A stretch of 64,000 nucleotides of DNA from Palsa-504 sp963753195 (GCA_963753195.1 CAVWBH010000004.1:407364-471363); one strand, 5' to 3'; counted from the first letter of the stretch, positions 29,926-38,800 are shown. Notes: generated by a model from the sequence alone, not told the origin. Numbers and translations are program-made.

Positions 29926-30456
29926 TCAGGGGACGACGATGACCGGGCAGCGGGCGTGGCGGGCCAGCCAGCCCGATACGGAACCCGCGATCCGGTGCCA
30001 GAAGTGCGTGGGCGCCCCGATGACCAGCGCGTTGGCGCAGAATTCCTCCGCGGCGGCGGCCAGTTCCCGGGCCGGGCTGCCCCGCCGGGTCCGGACGTGC
30101 ACGTCGAGGTCGATGGGCCCGGTCACCTGGTCGAGCTCGGCGAGCAGCCAGCGTTCCAGCGCGTCAGCATCGCGCGGCACGCCCACCACCTGCCCGGTCA
30201 GCGGCTCGCAGTACACCCCGGACGAGCACACGTACACGATGAGCAACGGCCGGCCGAGGCGCAGCGACAGCCCAGCCGCGTAGGCCAGCGCGTTGCGGCT
30301 CGGCTCCGAGCCGTCGTAGCCGGCCACCACCGGATGCTCGAGCCTGAGCGCCGGTATCCGGGTATGCCGGTCCGGCCGGTCAGCCGGCTTGCCCGGCCGC
30401 TCCGGCTGGCCGGGGTCCGGCTGGCCCGGTGACGGGCTTGACTCTGCCTGGTCCAT
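29926..30456 (-). CDS. Universal stress protein family protein
   Basis: A 176-residue UspA-fold protein. After a Pro/Asp-rich N-terminal extension (~38 residues) the core begins HPVVAGYDGSEPSRNALAYAAGLS, the nucleotide-binding start of Usp domains. A terminal segment LVIGAPTHFWHRIAGSVSGWLARHARCPVIVVP is close to the GxxGxxxGxxSxxLxxxxxCPVxVV pattern, although the glycines are partly replaced. ATP binding is therefore uncertain. A single copy is seen, with no dormancy regulon partner alongside. Confidence 0.88.
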   Translation of the reverse strand: MDQAESSPSPGQPDPGQPERPGKPADRPDRHTRIPALRLEHPVVAGYDGSEPSRNALAYAAGLSLRLGRPLLIVYVCSSGVYCEPLTGQVVGVPRDADALERWLLAELDQVTGPIDLDVHVRTRRGSPARELAAAAEEFCANALVIGAPTHFWHRIAGSVSGWLARHARCPVIVVP

Positions 30457-30663
30457 CGCCGCGTCCTAGCGGAAGACCGTCTCTCCGGCAGCCATACCAT
30501 CATGATTGCCCCGGATGACCGGCCTTACTCGTATTTGAAAAGCACTATAGATCAGCGCGGTGCTCTTTTGTTAGGCCTCACACGCCGGCCCGGCGTATTC
30601 TTTTCCACCGCGGGCGGCCCGGCGTGGCACGATATCCGGGTGACCGCAGAGCAGGCGGGGACG

Positions 30664-32505
30664 ATGAGCGGCCGCTCCGATGTGATGGCGCGGGCCGTGA
30701 TCGAGTGCGCGGCCGACGCGATCGTCGCGTTCGGCACCGACCGGACGGTGTTGCTGTGGAACCCGGCCGCCGAACGGATGTTCGGCTGGACCGAGGCCGA
30801 GGTGATCGGCGCGGAGCCGCAGATCATCCCCGAGGAGCTCCAGGCCGAGCACAATGCGGTCCTGGAACGGGTCCGCGGCGGGGGTCAGATCTCGTTCGCG
30901 ACACGGCGGGTACGCAAGGACCGTGCGGTCATCGACGTGCGGATCGACACCAGTGCGCTGATCGGCGACGACGGCGAGGTGACCGGCTGGGTCAACGTCT
31001 GCCATCAAGCCGGCGAAGACGACGTGGCCCGGCACTACATGGCCGAACGCGCCCGGGTGGTGCGCAGGCTCGGCGACGTGGTCGCCGACATGAACGCCCA
31101 GCGCGACCTGGAATCGGTGCTCGACCGCATCGCGGCCAGCCTTCGGGAACTGACCAGTGCCGACGCCGGCGGGTTCGTGCTCATCGAGGACGACACGCTC
31201 CGCCTGGTCAGCACGGCCGGGTTGCCCGCCAGGCTGCGCGGGCGGACCGCCGCGCTGGCCAAGAGCCTGGTCGGCGAGCTCATGGCCGCAGGCAAGACGG
31301 TCATGATGGCGACCGGGGAATCCGGCGGTTTCGATGACCTGATCTGGTCGGCGCTGCCGGGCCTGCACACTATCGCGCTGAGCCTGTCGCACGTGGCCAG
31401 GCCCTACGGCGCGCTGTACGCGCTGTACAGCCGGCGCAGGCTCAGCCATGTCGAGCTCGAACTGCTCGAACTTCTCGCCGGGCACGCCGGCGTCGCGCTG
31501 ACCAACGCCATGGCCTTCGAAGAGGTCGTCAGGCAGCGGGCCCACGAGCGGGCGGTCATCGACGGCAGCGCCGACGGCATCGCCGTGCTGGACGCGGGCG
31601 GCCTGGTACGCCAGTGGAACCCGGCCGCGCACCGCATCACCGGCATTCCCGCGCAGGCCGCGATCGGCAAGTCCCCGCCGTTCCCGCTGCCTGACCCGGA
31701 CGCGATGCTGACCCATAAGCTGCCGAACGGGCGGTGGCTCGACGTGCTGTGCACTGCGCTGGCGGACGGCGGGGAACTGGTCATCGACTTCCGTGACGTC
31801 ACCGCGACCAAGGAGCTCGAGGAGGCCAAGGACCTGTTCCTGGCCACGACGAGCCACGAGCTGCGCACGCCGATCACCGTGGTGCAGGGCTTCGCCAGCA
31901 CGCTGGCCAGCCGGTGGGACCAGCTCGGCGACGCGGAACGGCGGGACGCGGTGCAGACGATCGCGGAGCGGGCCGGCTCGCTGGGCCGGCTGGTGGAGCA
32001 GCTGCTGCTCGGCTCGCGGGCCGGGGCCGACCAGCTTCCGGTCAGCAACGGCCCGTTCGACCTCGGCGCCGTGCTGCGCGCCGCCGCCGCCGCCTTCCGG
32101 GCGCTGTCGGACAAGCACACGGTCGTCGCGGACATCCCCGACGACCTGCCCGCGGCCAGCGGGGACACGATGGCCACCGACATCATCGCCGGGCAGCTGC
32201 TGGAGAACGCGTTCAAGTACTCACCCGCCGGCGGCACGGTGACGGTGCGGGCCCGCCCGGACGGGGCGTGGCTGGAGCTGGTGGTGGAAGACGAGGGCAT
32301 CGGCATCGCCGCGGCGGATCGCGAGCGCATCTTCGACCGGTTCTACCAGGGCGAGACCGGCGACCGCCGCCGGTTCGGCGGCGTGGGCATCGGCCTGTTC
32401 ATCGTCCGCCGGCTGGCCGAGGCCCAGCACGGTGAGGTCACCGCCATGCCGCGCCCCGGTGGCGGCACGGTCATGCGGCTGCGGCTGCGCCGCGCGGAGG
32501 GCTGA
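30664..32505 (+). CDS. PAS/GAF sensor histidine kinase
   Basis: About 613 residues from ATG 30664. A soluble sensor: a PAS domain (VIECAADAIVAFGTD...WNPAAERMFGW), a GAF domain (residues ~145-285) and a second PAS (VIDGSADGIAVLDAGG). HisKA follows with FLATTSHELRTPITVVQGF, where His is the phosphoacceptor. The HATPase has ENAFKYSPAGG, VVEDEGIGIAA and GGVGIGLFIVRRLAE. In-frame starts exist at ATG 30502 and GTG 30640. The stretch before ~30640 has lower GC and a TATAGAT likely to be promoter DNA, so I take the later ATG, with GGCGGGG just upstream. No response regulator is adjacent, so it is an orphan kinase. Confidence 0.87.
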   Translation: MSGRSDVMARAVIECAADAIVAFGTDRTVLLWNPAAERMFGWTEAEVIGAEPQIIPEELQAEHNAVLERVRGGGQISFATRRVRKDRAVIDVRIDTSALIGDDGEVTGWVNVCHQAGEDDVARHYMAERARVVRRLGDVVADMNAQRDLESVLDRIAASLRELTSADAGGFVLIEDDTLRLVSTAGLPARLRGRTAALAKSLVGELMAAGKTVMMATGESGGFDDLIWSALPGLHTIALSLSHVARPYGALYALYSRRRLSHVELELLELLAGHAGVALTNAMAFEEVVRQRAHERAVIDGSADGIAVLDAGGLVRQWNPAAHRITGIPAQAAIGKSPPFPLPDPDAMLTHKLPNGRWLDVLCTALADGGELVIDFRDVTATKELEEAKDLFLATTSHELRTPITVVQGFASTLASRWDQLGDAERRDAVQTIAERAGSLGRLVEQLLLGSRAGADQLPVSNGPFDLGAVLRAAAAAFRALSDKHTVVADIPDDLPAASGDTMATDIIAGQLLENAFKYSPAGGTVTVRARPDGAWLELVVEDEGIGIAAADRERIFDRFYQGETGDRRRFGGVGIGLFIVRRLAEAQHGEVTAMPRPGGGTVMRLRLRRAEG

Positions 32506-32510
32506 CCGCC

Positions 32511-33326
32511 TCAGGAGGCGGTGTGATCGGCCTCCTGGGGCAGCTCCCGGTGGCGAGGCTCCCCGCCGGTGGCCGCCACGTAGGCGTCCACGATGGCCGT
32601 CACGTCGTAACCCTGCCTGACGACCTCGCCCTTCTCCAGCCAGATGACCCGGTTACAGCTGGCCTCGATCTCGCCCAGGTTGTGCGTGACGAGGAACACC
32701 GTCCCCGCCTCGCCCCGTAGCTCCATGATCTTCTCGTGGCTCTTGGCCCGGAAGTTGGCGTCGCCGGTAGCCAGCGCCTCGTCGATCATCAAGATCTCAT
32801 GGCTCTTGGCCGAGGCGATGGAGAAACGCAGCCGCTGGGCCATCCCGGTGGAGTACGTGCGCATCGGGTAGTCGATGAAGTTACCGACCCCGGAGAAGTC
32901 CACGATGGACTGGTAGCCGTCCTTTACTTCCTGCGGAGTCATGCCCATGGCCAGGCAGCCGAGCACCACGTTGCGTTCCCCGGTCAGGTCGTCGAGCAGC
33001 GCGGCGTTAACGCCGAGCAGGGCGGCCTGACCGCTGGTGTACACGCAACCGCGCTCCGGCGGAAGCAGGCCCGCGATGGCCTGCAGGAGGGTCGACTTGC
33101 CCGACCCGTTCCGCCCGATGATCCCGACCGCGTCGCCGTGGTTGGCCACGAACGAGATGCCCCGGATAGCGTGCACCTCGCGCACCGACGGGCGGCGCTG
33201 GCGCTTGACGACCCGCATGAGCGCGGTCGCCGCGGTTCCCTTGTCGCCGCCCGCGCCGTACACCCGGTACACGACGTGCAGGTCATCGACTATCACGGTC
33301 GGCTCGGACCCGTTACCGGTGGGCAT
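32511..33326 (-). CDS. ABC transporter ATPase of polysaccharide-export (Wzt/TagH) type
   Basis: A 271-residue ATPase: Walker A IIGRNGSGKSTLLQAIAG, signature YSTGMAQRLRFSIA and Walker B EILMIDEALATGD, then LVTHNLGEI. The sequence TSGQAALLGVNAALLDDLTGERNV and the YPMRTYSTGM signature are typical of the ABC ATPases that export cell-wall polysaccharide or teichoic acid. Such ATPases need a two-subunit permease partner, normally adjacent. None is present: the upstream gap has no gene and downstream lies the convergent histidine kinase. It is therefore an orphan, possibly pairing with a permease elsewhere. Confidence 0.9.
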   Translation of the reverse strand: MPTGNGSEPTVIVDDLHVVYRVYGAGGDKGTAATALMRVVKRQRRPSVREVHAIRGISFVANHGDAVGIIGRNGSGKSTLLQAIAGLLPPERGCVYTSGQAALLGVNAALLDDLTGERNVVLGCLAMGMTPQEVKDGYQSIVDFSGVGNFIDYPMRTYSTGMAQRLRFSIASAKSHEILMIDEALATGDANFRAKSHEKIMELRGEAGTVFLVTHNLGEIEASCNRVIWLEKGEVVRQGYDVTAIVDAYVAATGGEPRHRELPQEADHTAS

Positions 33327-33498
33327 ACCGCAGACGTTACCGTGCCCGCGGCAGCGATCGGCGCGGGGCGGCTCGCCAGCGGCCTTCGTGGCAGGCCGCG
33401 ATGTCAGCGGCGCTGGCGTGTTTCCAGGGTCCTCAGACGGGGCATTTTTCCGCTCGTACCAGGTTCACTTACAGGTCGGCTAGTTCAGCCACGCTGAT

Positions 33499-33963
33499 GT
33501 GGAGGTGACTGAGTCGAGCGTCCTACTGCTCCCGTTCACCGCGGCAAGCGTCGGCGTGGCCCGGCGGAACTTGGTGTCCGATCTCATCGAGGCCGGCATC
33601 CGCGGTTCTGTGGTAACCGACACCGCCCTGGTGATCAGCGAACTGTTCAGCAACGCCCTGCAGCACGGGACGCCGCTGCCGGGCCAGGCCATCCGGGCCG
33701 CCTGGGATCTGGACGGCGACACCGTCCGGGTCTCGGTCAGCGACGGCGGCGGATCGGCCCGGCCCGAGCTCGGCCAGCCCACATCGACCGCGACCGGGGG
33801 CCGGGGCCTGCGGATCGTGGCCAGGCTGTCGCGGCGCTGGGGGACATCCAGCGGGTACGAAGGCACCACCGTGTGGGCGGAGGTCCAGCTCGGGCCGGTG
33901 CCCGCCGTCGCGGCGGAAAGCGGCTTCAGCGGGCACCGGTGTCCCCTGGTCAGAGAACTCTAA
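33499..33963 (+). CDS. RsbW-like ATP-binding anti-sigma/regulatory kinase domain protein
   Basis: A 154-residue GHKL ATPase of the HATPase_c_2 type. Seen are the N box VISELFSNALQHGTPLPG, a G1 box-like VSVSDGGGSARPE, and GGRGLRIVARLSRRWG. Such proteins phosphorylate an STAS antagonist and bind sigma factors. An STAS-domain gene lies 57 bases downstream on the same strand, so they probably form a partner-switching pair. GTG 33499 is taken, with a second GTG 6 bases inside it. The C-terminal 30 residues are not conserved. Confidence 0.87.
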   Translation: MEVTESSVLLLPFTAASVGVARRNLVSDLIEAGIRGSVVTDTALVISELFSNALQHGTPLPGQAIRAAWDLDGDTVRVSVSDGGGSARPELGQPTSTATGGRGLRIVARLSRRWGTSSGYEGTTVWAEVQLGPVPAVAAESGFSGHRCPLVREL

Positions 33964-34020
33964 GCTGGCGCTCAATGTAGTTACCTGGCTTCCGGGCTCG
34001 CGGCACGATAAGGTCGGCTC

Positions 34021-34362
34021 GTGGAGCTTAATGTCTCGAGTCGATTTCATGATGATCACACCATCGTGACCATTTGCGGTGAGATCGATCTTTACACCGC
34101 TCCGCGGCTGCACAGCGAGCTGGCCAGCCTGCTGGCCGAAGGCGCGCCCGCCCGGATGACCATCGACATGTCCGGGGTGGAATTCTGCGACTCGACCGGC
34201 ATGAACGTGCTGCTCTCCTGCCTGCGCCGGGTCCGCGAGCGCGGCGGCGAGCTGGAAATCGCCGCGCCTAAGCCCGCCGTGCGCAAAATCCTCCAGGTCA
34301 CCGGGCTGGACTCGGTGTTCACCCTGGTCGAGAACGCTGATCCGAGGGGCGTGCCGCAGTAA
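34021..34362 (+). CDS. STAS-domain anti-sigma factor antagonist
   Basis: A 113-residue SpoIIAA/RsbV-like protein. It begins MELNVSSRFHDDHTIVTICGEIDLYTAPRL and carries the phosphorylatable serine in VEFCDSTGMNVLLSCL, the conserved DS(S/T)G site. Unphosphorylated, it would sequester the anti-sigma kinase. GTG 34021 is 6 bases after TAAGGT (34009-34014), a -10-like box, which suggests a leaderless transcript separate from the upstream gene. The partner is probably the HATPase protein immediately upstream. Confidence 0.92.
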   Translation: MELNVSSRFHDDHTIVTICGEIDLYTAPRLHSELASLLAEGAPARMTIDMSGVEFCDSTGMNVLLSCLRRVRERGGELEIAAPKPAVRKILQVTGLDSVFTLVENADPRGVPQ

Positions 34363-34398
34363 CCGCGAACGCCGACCGGTTGACCTAAGATCGGGCCC

Positions 34399-35109
34399 AT
34401 GTCAGGCGGGTCACGATCCGGCGAGATCGCGGTGGTCATCCCGGCCCGGAACGAGGCGGATCGTATCCGGGCTACGGTGGCGGCCGCGGCCGGGCTGCCG
34501 GGCGTCGCGTTCGTCCTCGTGGTTGACGACGGCTCGGCGGACGCCACGGCCGCTGCGGCGCGCCAGTCGGGCGCCATCGTGATGCGGCACCCCCGGAACC
34601 GGGGCAAGGGCGCCGCCATGGAAACCGGCGCGGAGGCGGTACGCCTGCTGGACCAGCGGGAAGGCCGCGACCGTCCCCGGCACCTGCTGTTCCTGGACGG
34701 CGACCTGGGGGACACGGCGGCTAAGGCTGGCCCGCTGATCGGTCCGGTCCTGGCCGGCCTGGCCGACATGACCATCGCCGTCTTCGCCGCCGCGGTCAAG
34801 CTCGGTGGTCATGGCCTGGTGGTCGGCCTGGCCGGGGCGGGGATCCAGCGGGCCACCGGCTGGAAGCCGGCGCAGCCGCTGAACGGGCAGCGCTGCCTGA
34901 CCCGCGCGGCGTTCGAGGCAGCGCGCCCGCTGGCGCCGGGCTGGGGCGTGGAGACCGCGTTGACCATTGACCTGCTGCGCCAGGGGCTGCGGGTCACCGA
35001 GGTCGAGGTGGAGCTGGCGCACCGGGCCACCGGCACGGGGATGCGCGCCCAGCTGCACCGTGCTCACCAGCTCACCGACGTCGCCATGGCTCTCGCCCGG
35101 CGGCTATGA
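34399..35109 (+). CDS. Family 2 glycosyltransferase
   Basis: A 236-residue GT-A enzyme: IAVVIPARNEADRI, LVVDDGSADATAAAA, RHPRNRGKGAAMETG and a DxD motif in LLFLDGDLGDT. The product resembles glucosyl-3-phosphoglycerate synthase or dolichol-phosphate-type transferases, but the sugar donor cannot be assigned. It has no membrane segments apart from a weak hydrophobic patch (~residues 125-148). No ribosome-binding site is seen. TAAGAT (34386-34391) lies 7 bases before ATG, consistent with leaderless initiation. It lies 134 bases upstream of pheA. Confidence 0.85.
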   Translation: MSGGSRSGEIAVVIPARNEADRIRATVAAAAGLPGVAFVLVVDDGSADATAAAARQSGAIVMRHPRNRGKGAAMETGAEAVRLLDQREGRDRPRHLLFLDGDLGDTAAKAGPLIGPVLAGLADMTIAVFAAAVKLGGHGLVVGLAGAGIQRATGWKPAQPLNGQRCLTRAAFEAARPLAPGWGVETALTIDLLRQGLRVTEVEVELAHRATGTGMRAQLHRAHQLTDVAMALARRL

Positions 35110-35242
35110 CCGGGCGGCGGGCGGGCGGCCCGCACGGGGGGGAACAGGCCAGCGCGTCCTGGGCCGCCCGACGAGAGAGAACCCAGGCGAGAGAACCCTG
35201 ACCTGGCGGGCTCATCCCGCCGGTACTGGCATGATGTGGGCT

Positions 35243-36154
35243 ATGCCAGTTGCCTATCTGGGGCCCGAGGGCACCTTCTCCGAGGCGGCGCTGCGTGCCG
35301 CCGATCCCGGTGCCGAGACCCTGTCGTGCCCGACCATCCCGGCTGCGCTCGCGGCGGTGCGGGCTGGCACCGCCGAACGAGCCGTGGTGCCCATCGAGAG
35401 TTCGGTCGAGGGAGTCGTCACCGCCACCCTCGACGACCTCGCCGCCGGGAACGACCTGGTCATCGTGGCCGAGGTGCAAGTTCCTGTCGCGTTCGCGCTG
35501 CTGGCCCGTCCCGGTGCCGCGGTCGGTGACATCAAGAAGGTGGGCGGCCATCCGCACGCGATGCCGCAGTGCCGAAGCTGGCTGGCCGCCAACCTGCCGG
35601 ACGCCGAGCTGATCCCGGTCGCGTCCAACGCCGAGGCCGCCCGCCAGGCCGCGGACGGGCAGCTCGACGGCGCGCTGGCCGGCGCGTTCGCCGCGGAACA
35701 GTACGGCCTGGAGGTCCTCGTGCCTGACGTGCACGATCGGGCCAACGCCGTGACCCGGTTCGTCGTGGTGGCCGCCCACGGCCCCCTGCCCGCGCGCACC
35801 GGGACGGACCGGACATCGGTGGCGGCGTTCCTGGCCGACGACCATCCCGGCGCGCTGCTGGAGTTCCTCACCGAATTCGCGGTGCGCGGAATCAACCTGA
35901 CCACCATCCAGTCGCGGCCGACCGGTGACCAGCTCGGCCGGTACTACTTCTTCATCGACTGCGAAGGGCACGTGGATGACGCGCGGGTCGGCGAGGCCCT
36001 GATGGGGCTACGCCGGGTGTGTCGCGACGTCCGCTTCCTCGGCAGCTACGCCCGATGCGACGGCGGCGTCACCCAGGTGCGGCCCGGCACCTCCGACACG
36101 GAGTTCGCCGCGGCCGCGGCCTGGCTGGGGCGGCTGCGCTTCGGCCGTCCGTAG
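35243..36154 (+). CDS. pheA: Prephenate dehydratase
   Basis: 303 residues. The enzyme decarboxylates and dehydrates prephenate to phenylpyruvate in phenylalanine synthesis. The N-terminus MPVAYLGPEGTFSEAAL is canonical. VVPIESSVEGVV and the catalytic TRF motif (NAVTRFVVV) are seen. A C-terminal ACT domain carries GALLEFLTEFAVRGINLTTIQSRP, the phenylalanine-binding region used for feedback inhibition. ATGs also occur at 35231 and 35234, but 35243 gives the standard start. It is monofunctional, with no chorismate mutase domain. Confidence 0.95.
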   Translation: MPVAYLGPEGTFSEAALRAADPGAETLSCPTIPAALAAVRAGTAERAVVPIESSVEGVVTATLDDLAAGNDLVIVAEVQVPVAFALLARPGAAVGDIKKVGGHPHAMPQCRSWLAANLPDAELIPVASNAEAARQAADGQLDGALAGAFAAEQYGLEVLVPDVHDRANAVTRFVVVAAHGPLPARTGTDRTSVAAFLADDHPGALLEFLTEFAVRGINLTTIQSRPTGDQLGRYYFFIDCEGHVDDARVGEALMGLRRVCRDVRFLGSYARCDGGVTQVRPGTSDTEFAAAAAWLGRLRFGRP

Positions 36155-36220
36155 GGCCGGCCGGGGGGGCAGAGCCGGGCGCGGGGGCACGCGCCACGGT
36201 CCGTTCTGATCGAGGAACCT

Positions 36221-36754
36221 CTACAGGTACGGGCCCGAGCCTGGGTGCTGCTGCGGTTCCTGGTCTGGCTGTACCGGCATCATCCCGGGCGGGAGCGCGC
36301 GGCGCATCTGCTCCAGCTGACTCCGGGCCGCCATCTGCTGGGCGAACAACGTGGTCTGGATGCCGTGGAACAGGCCCTCCAGCCAGCCGACCAGCTGGGC
36401 CTGCGCGACCCGCAGCTCGGCCTCGCTGGGGAGCTCGTCCGTGAACGGCAGCGACAGCCGCTCCAGCTCGCTGACCAGCTCGGGCGCCAGGCCGTCCTCG
36501 AGTTCCTTGATCGAGCTCTGGTGGATCTCCTTCAGCCTGGCCCGGCTCTTCTCGTCCAGCGGCGCCGCCCTGACCTCTTCCAGCAGCTGCCTGATCATGC
36601 TGCCGATCCGCATGACCTTCGCTGGCTGCTCGACCATCTCCGTGACCGGGCGCTCATGCTCGCCGTCATCGTCCGGCGGGTTAGCCGACACGGCTATGCC
36701 GTCAGGGCCTACCACCAGGACCTGCGGGTGATCTTGCGCTTCAGGGTTGCTCAT
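36221..36754 (-). CDS. bpa: Bacterial proteasome activator Bpa
   Basis: A 177-residue member of the DUF2587/Bpa family. A central helical region (VMRIGSMIRQLLEEVRAAPLDEKSRARLKEIHQSSIKELEDGLAPELV...ELRVAQAQLVGWLEGLFHGIQTTLFAQQMAA) is highly characteristic. Bpa forms a dodecameric ring that docks on the 20S proteasome through a C-terminal GQYL. Here the end is GSGPYL, keeping the essential Tyr-Leu but with Pro for Gln. The activator is ATP-independent and feeds unfolded proteins to the proteasome. ATG 36754 gives the usual MSNPEAQ start. Proteasome genes are not in the window. Confidence 0.9.
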   Translation of the reverse strand: MSNPEAQDHPQVLVVGPDGIAVSANPPDDDGEHERPVTEMVEQPAKVMRIGSMIRQLLEEVRAAPLDEKSRARLKEIHQSSIKELEDGLAPELVSELERLSLPFTDELPSEAELRVAQAQLVGWLEGLFHGIQTTLFAQQMAARSQLEQMRRALPPGMMPVQPDQEPQQHPGSGPYL

Positions 36755-36796
36755 AGCCCTAGTCTGTCCCTCCCGGTACGCGGCATGCGCCAAGGG

Positions 36797-36970
36797 TCAG
36801 GTTGGCAGCAGCAGGATTTTACCCGCGTGCTCGCTGGCGCCCAGCACCCGGCGCGCGATGCTGGCGGCCTTCTCCTGAGCAGCCGCCGATGTCGAGTTCG
36901 CCTCGCGTGCCGCCCGGCATGCCGACGACGGCCACGGTGGCCGGGGCTCGATTGGCGACTCATTGCTACC
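36797..36970 (-). pseudogene. Decayed C-terminal remnant of a quinone oxidoreductase-type dehydrogenase
   Basis: The 326-base gap upstream of bpa has no intact gene. On the minus strand, one frame reads ATVAVVGMPGGTRGELDIG (about 36880-36945) and another frame reads AAQEKAASIARRVLGASEHAGKILLLPT followed by TGA at 36797-36799. Both are typical of the end of medium-chain NAD(P)H:quinone oxidoreductases, where GGTxxELD and ASEHxGKILL are separated by about 70 residues. Here they are nearly fused and in different frames, so the rest has been deleted. An oxidoreductase gene beside bpa is, from memory, common in actinobacteria, so the remnant would be an ancestral neighbour. Confidence 0.5.
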
Positions 36971-37080
36971 AAACCTGTGCGGAGGGTATCGAAATCAGGC
37001 GAAAATTGCCTTAGGCTCGGATTGATGGACGAACCCCGCCCGGCATGCGCCCACCCGTGCGGAACTGAAGGGGGCGACCC

Positions 37081-38700
37081 GTGAGCACGAATAACGATGC
37101 GCCGCAGGTATTCAGCGACGACCCGAGCGACGACGAGGTGCTCGGCCGCGGCTGGCGCGCCGGCCCGGATGACCCGGATCCGGCCGAGGCCATGTTCCAT
37201 GACGGGCCGGCCGACGCCGAACCATTCGGCTCGTGGTTCGGCTGGGACACCGATGGCTACCGGCAGCCGCCGTTCTCACCGGAAGACCAGGCTTATCCCC
37301 CCGAACTGGAATCTCCGCCGGAGCCCGGTTACCCGCCGGGGCCCGGTTACCCGGGAGAAGCTGGTTACCACGGTGAAGCTAGTTACCGGCTCGATCCTGG
37401 TTACCCGGCGTTCGGGTATCAGCAGGAACCGGAGTACCCGCAGGGCCCTGGGTTTGCTCCGCTGCCAGCCGATTACCCGAACCGGAGCGAACCGGGCTAT
37501 CCCGCTGGCACCGGCTATGCGGCGGACCCGGACTACGCGCCTGAGCAGGAGTACCCGGCCGACGGCTGGGCCGCGCCCGAGCCACGTCACGGCGGGTCTT
37601 CCGGCTACGCGGAGGCGGCCTACGGACCGGAAGCGGGTACCGTCCCGCCCACGGCGCCGCGGCCCCGCTCCGCGCCCCAGCCGCTGGCGCGGCCGTCACC
37701 GGGCTGGATGCCGTCGGCCGCTGCGGGCCCTCCCGGCGCGGCCGGGACGTCCGACAGCCTGACCGCCGAGACGCTGCTGCACGGCAAGCGGCCGGCGTCC
37801 GGGTCGGGCTGGCGCCACCGGATCTTCCGGGTGACCGGCGGCCTGCTGCGGCTGGGCGAATCGGCTGCCGACATACGTCGGCGCGATCTCATCAACCGGG
37901 TCAGAACCCCCGTCGCCGGGGGTCACCACCGGGTGGCCGTGCTGAGCCTCAAGGGTGGGGTGGGCAAGACCACGACGGCCGTCGGGCTGGGGGCCACGCT
38001 CGCGACCCTGCGCGGCGACCGGGTTGTCGCCGTCGACGCCAACCCCGACCGCGGCACGCTGTCGGACAAGGTGCGCCTGGAGACCGCCGCGACGATCAGG
38101 GACCTGCTGAACGAGCGGGACCAGATCCGCCGCTACGCCGATATCCGCGCGTTCACCACCCAGGGCCCGAGCCGGCTGGAGGTGCTGGCCTCAGACCGGG
38201 ATCCCGCCGTGTCCGTGGCCTTCAGCGCGGAGGATTACTATGACACGGCGCGCGTACTTGAGCACTTCTACTCGATCTGCCTCACCGATTGCGGTACTGG
38301 CCTGCTGCATTCGGCCATGTCGGGTGTGCTCGAACTGGCCGACCAGATCGTCGTGGTCAGCTCCCCGTCGGTGGACGGCGCGCGCAGTGCCAGCGCGACC
38401 CTCGACTGGCTGGAGGCCCACGGCTGCGGGGACCTGGTCAGCAACGGCATCGTCGTGCTGTCGGCCATCCGGCCGAAGAGCAGGAGCACGGTCGACCTGG
38501 ACCGGCTCGAGCACCACTTCGCCGCGCGCTGCCGGGCCGTGACGCGGATCCCGTACGACCCGCATCTGGAAGAGGGCGCTGAGGTCGAGCTCGAGCTGCT
38601 CACCACCGAGACGGCCGATGCGTACCTGACCCTCGCCGCGCTGGTGGGTGACGGTCTGGCCTGGCCGCGGCGGCTGACGTCCCGCTCCGCATTACCGTAG
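37081..38700 (+). CDS. MinD/ParA-like ATPase with Gly-Tyr-Pro-rich N-terminus (EspI-like)
   Basis: 539 residues. The first ~230 are disordered and rich in Pro, Gly, Tyr and Glu, with many loose PGYP/GY(P/x) repeats. A basic linker (RHRIFRVTGGLLRLGES) leads to a ParA/MinD ATPase: deviant Walker A LSLKGGVGKTTTAVGLG, VVAVDANPDRGTL, and ICLTDCGTGLLHSAMSGVLELADQIVVVSSPSVDG. The architecture resembles Rv3876 (EspI) of the mycobacterial ESX-1 locus, but no ESX genes are nearby. GTG 37081 has GAAGGGGG 7 bases upstream. A role in positioning or secretion is inference only. Confidence 0.85.
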   Translation: MSTNNDAPQVFSDDPSDDEVLGRGWRAGPDDPDPAEAMFHDGPADAEPFGSWFGWDTDGYRQPPFSPEDQAYPPELESPPEPGYPPGPGYPGEAGYHGEASYRLDPGYPAFGYQQEPEYPQGPGFAPLPADYPNRSEPGYPAGTGYAADPDYAPEQEYPADGWAAPEPRHGGSSGYAEAAYGPEAGTVPPTAPRPRSAPQPLARPSPGWMPSAAAGPPGAAGTSDSLTAETLLHGKRPASGSGWRHRIFRVTGGLLRLGESAADIRRRDLINRVRTPVAGGHHRVAVLSLKGGVGKTTTAVGLGATLATLRGDRVVAVDANPDRGTLSDKVRLETAATIRDLLNERDQIRRYADIRAFTTQGPSRLEVLASDRDPAVSVAFSAEDYYDTARVLEHFYSICLTDCGTGLLHSAMSGVLELADQIVVVSSPSVDGARSASATLDWLEAHGCGDLVSNGIVVLSAIRPKSRSTVDLDRLEHHFAARCRAVTRIPYDPHLEEGAEVELELLTTETADAYLTLAALVGDGLAWPRRLTSRSALP

Positions 38701-38713
38701 GCTGTTGGGCACA

Positions 38714-38800
38714 GGAGGGCTCGCCTAGTGGCCGATGGCGATGGTCTTGAAAACCATTGTGGCGGCAACGTCACCGTGGGTTCGAATCCCACGCCCTCCG
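38714..38800 (+). tRNA. tRNA-Ser (anticodon TGA)
   Basis: Acceptor GGAGGGC/GCCCTCC. The anticodon stem is ATGGT/ACCAT with loop CTTGAAA, so the anticodon is UGA (reads UCA). There is a long variable arm (TGGCGGCAACGTCACC), and the T-arm is GTGGG-TTCGAAT-CCCAC. The discriminator is G; no CCA. A T-run (CTTTT) follows at once. Confidence 0.96.

Noticed and set aside
30502..30663. N-terminal 54-residue extension of the sensor kinase
   Set aside because: Lower GC, a TATAGAT box and no ribosome-binding site suggest promoter DNA rather than coding sequence.
36802..37014. 70-codon plus-strand ORF upstream of the MinD-like gene
   Set aside because: No ribosome-binding site, and the minus strand carries recognisable oxidoreductase remnants in the same place.
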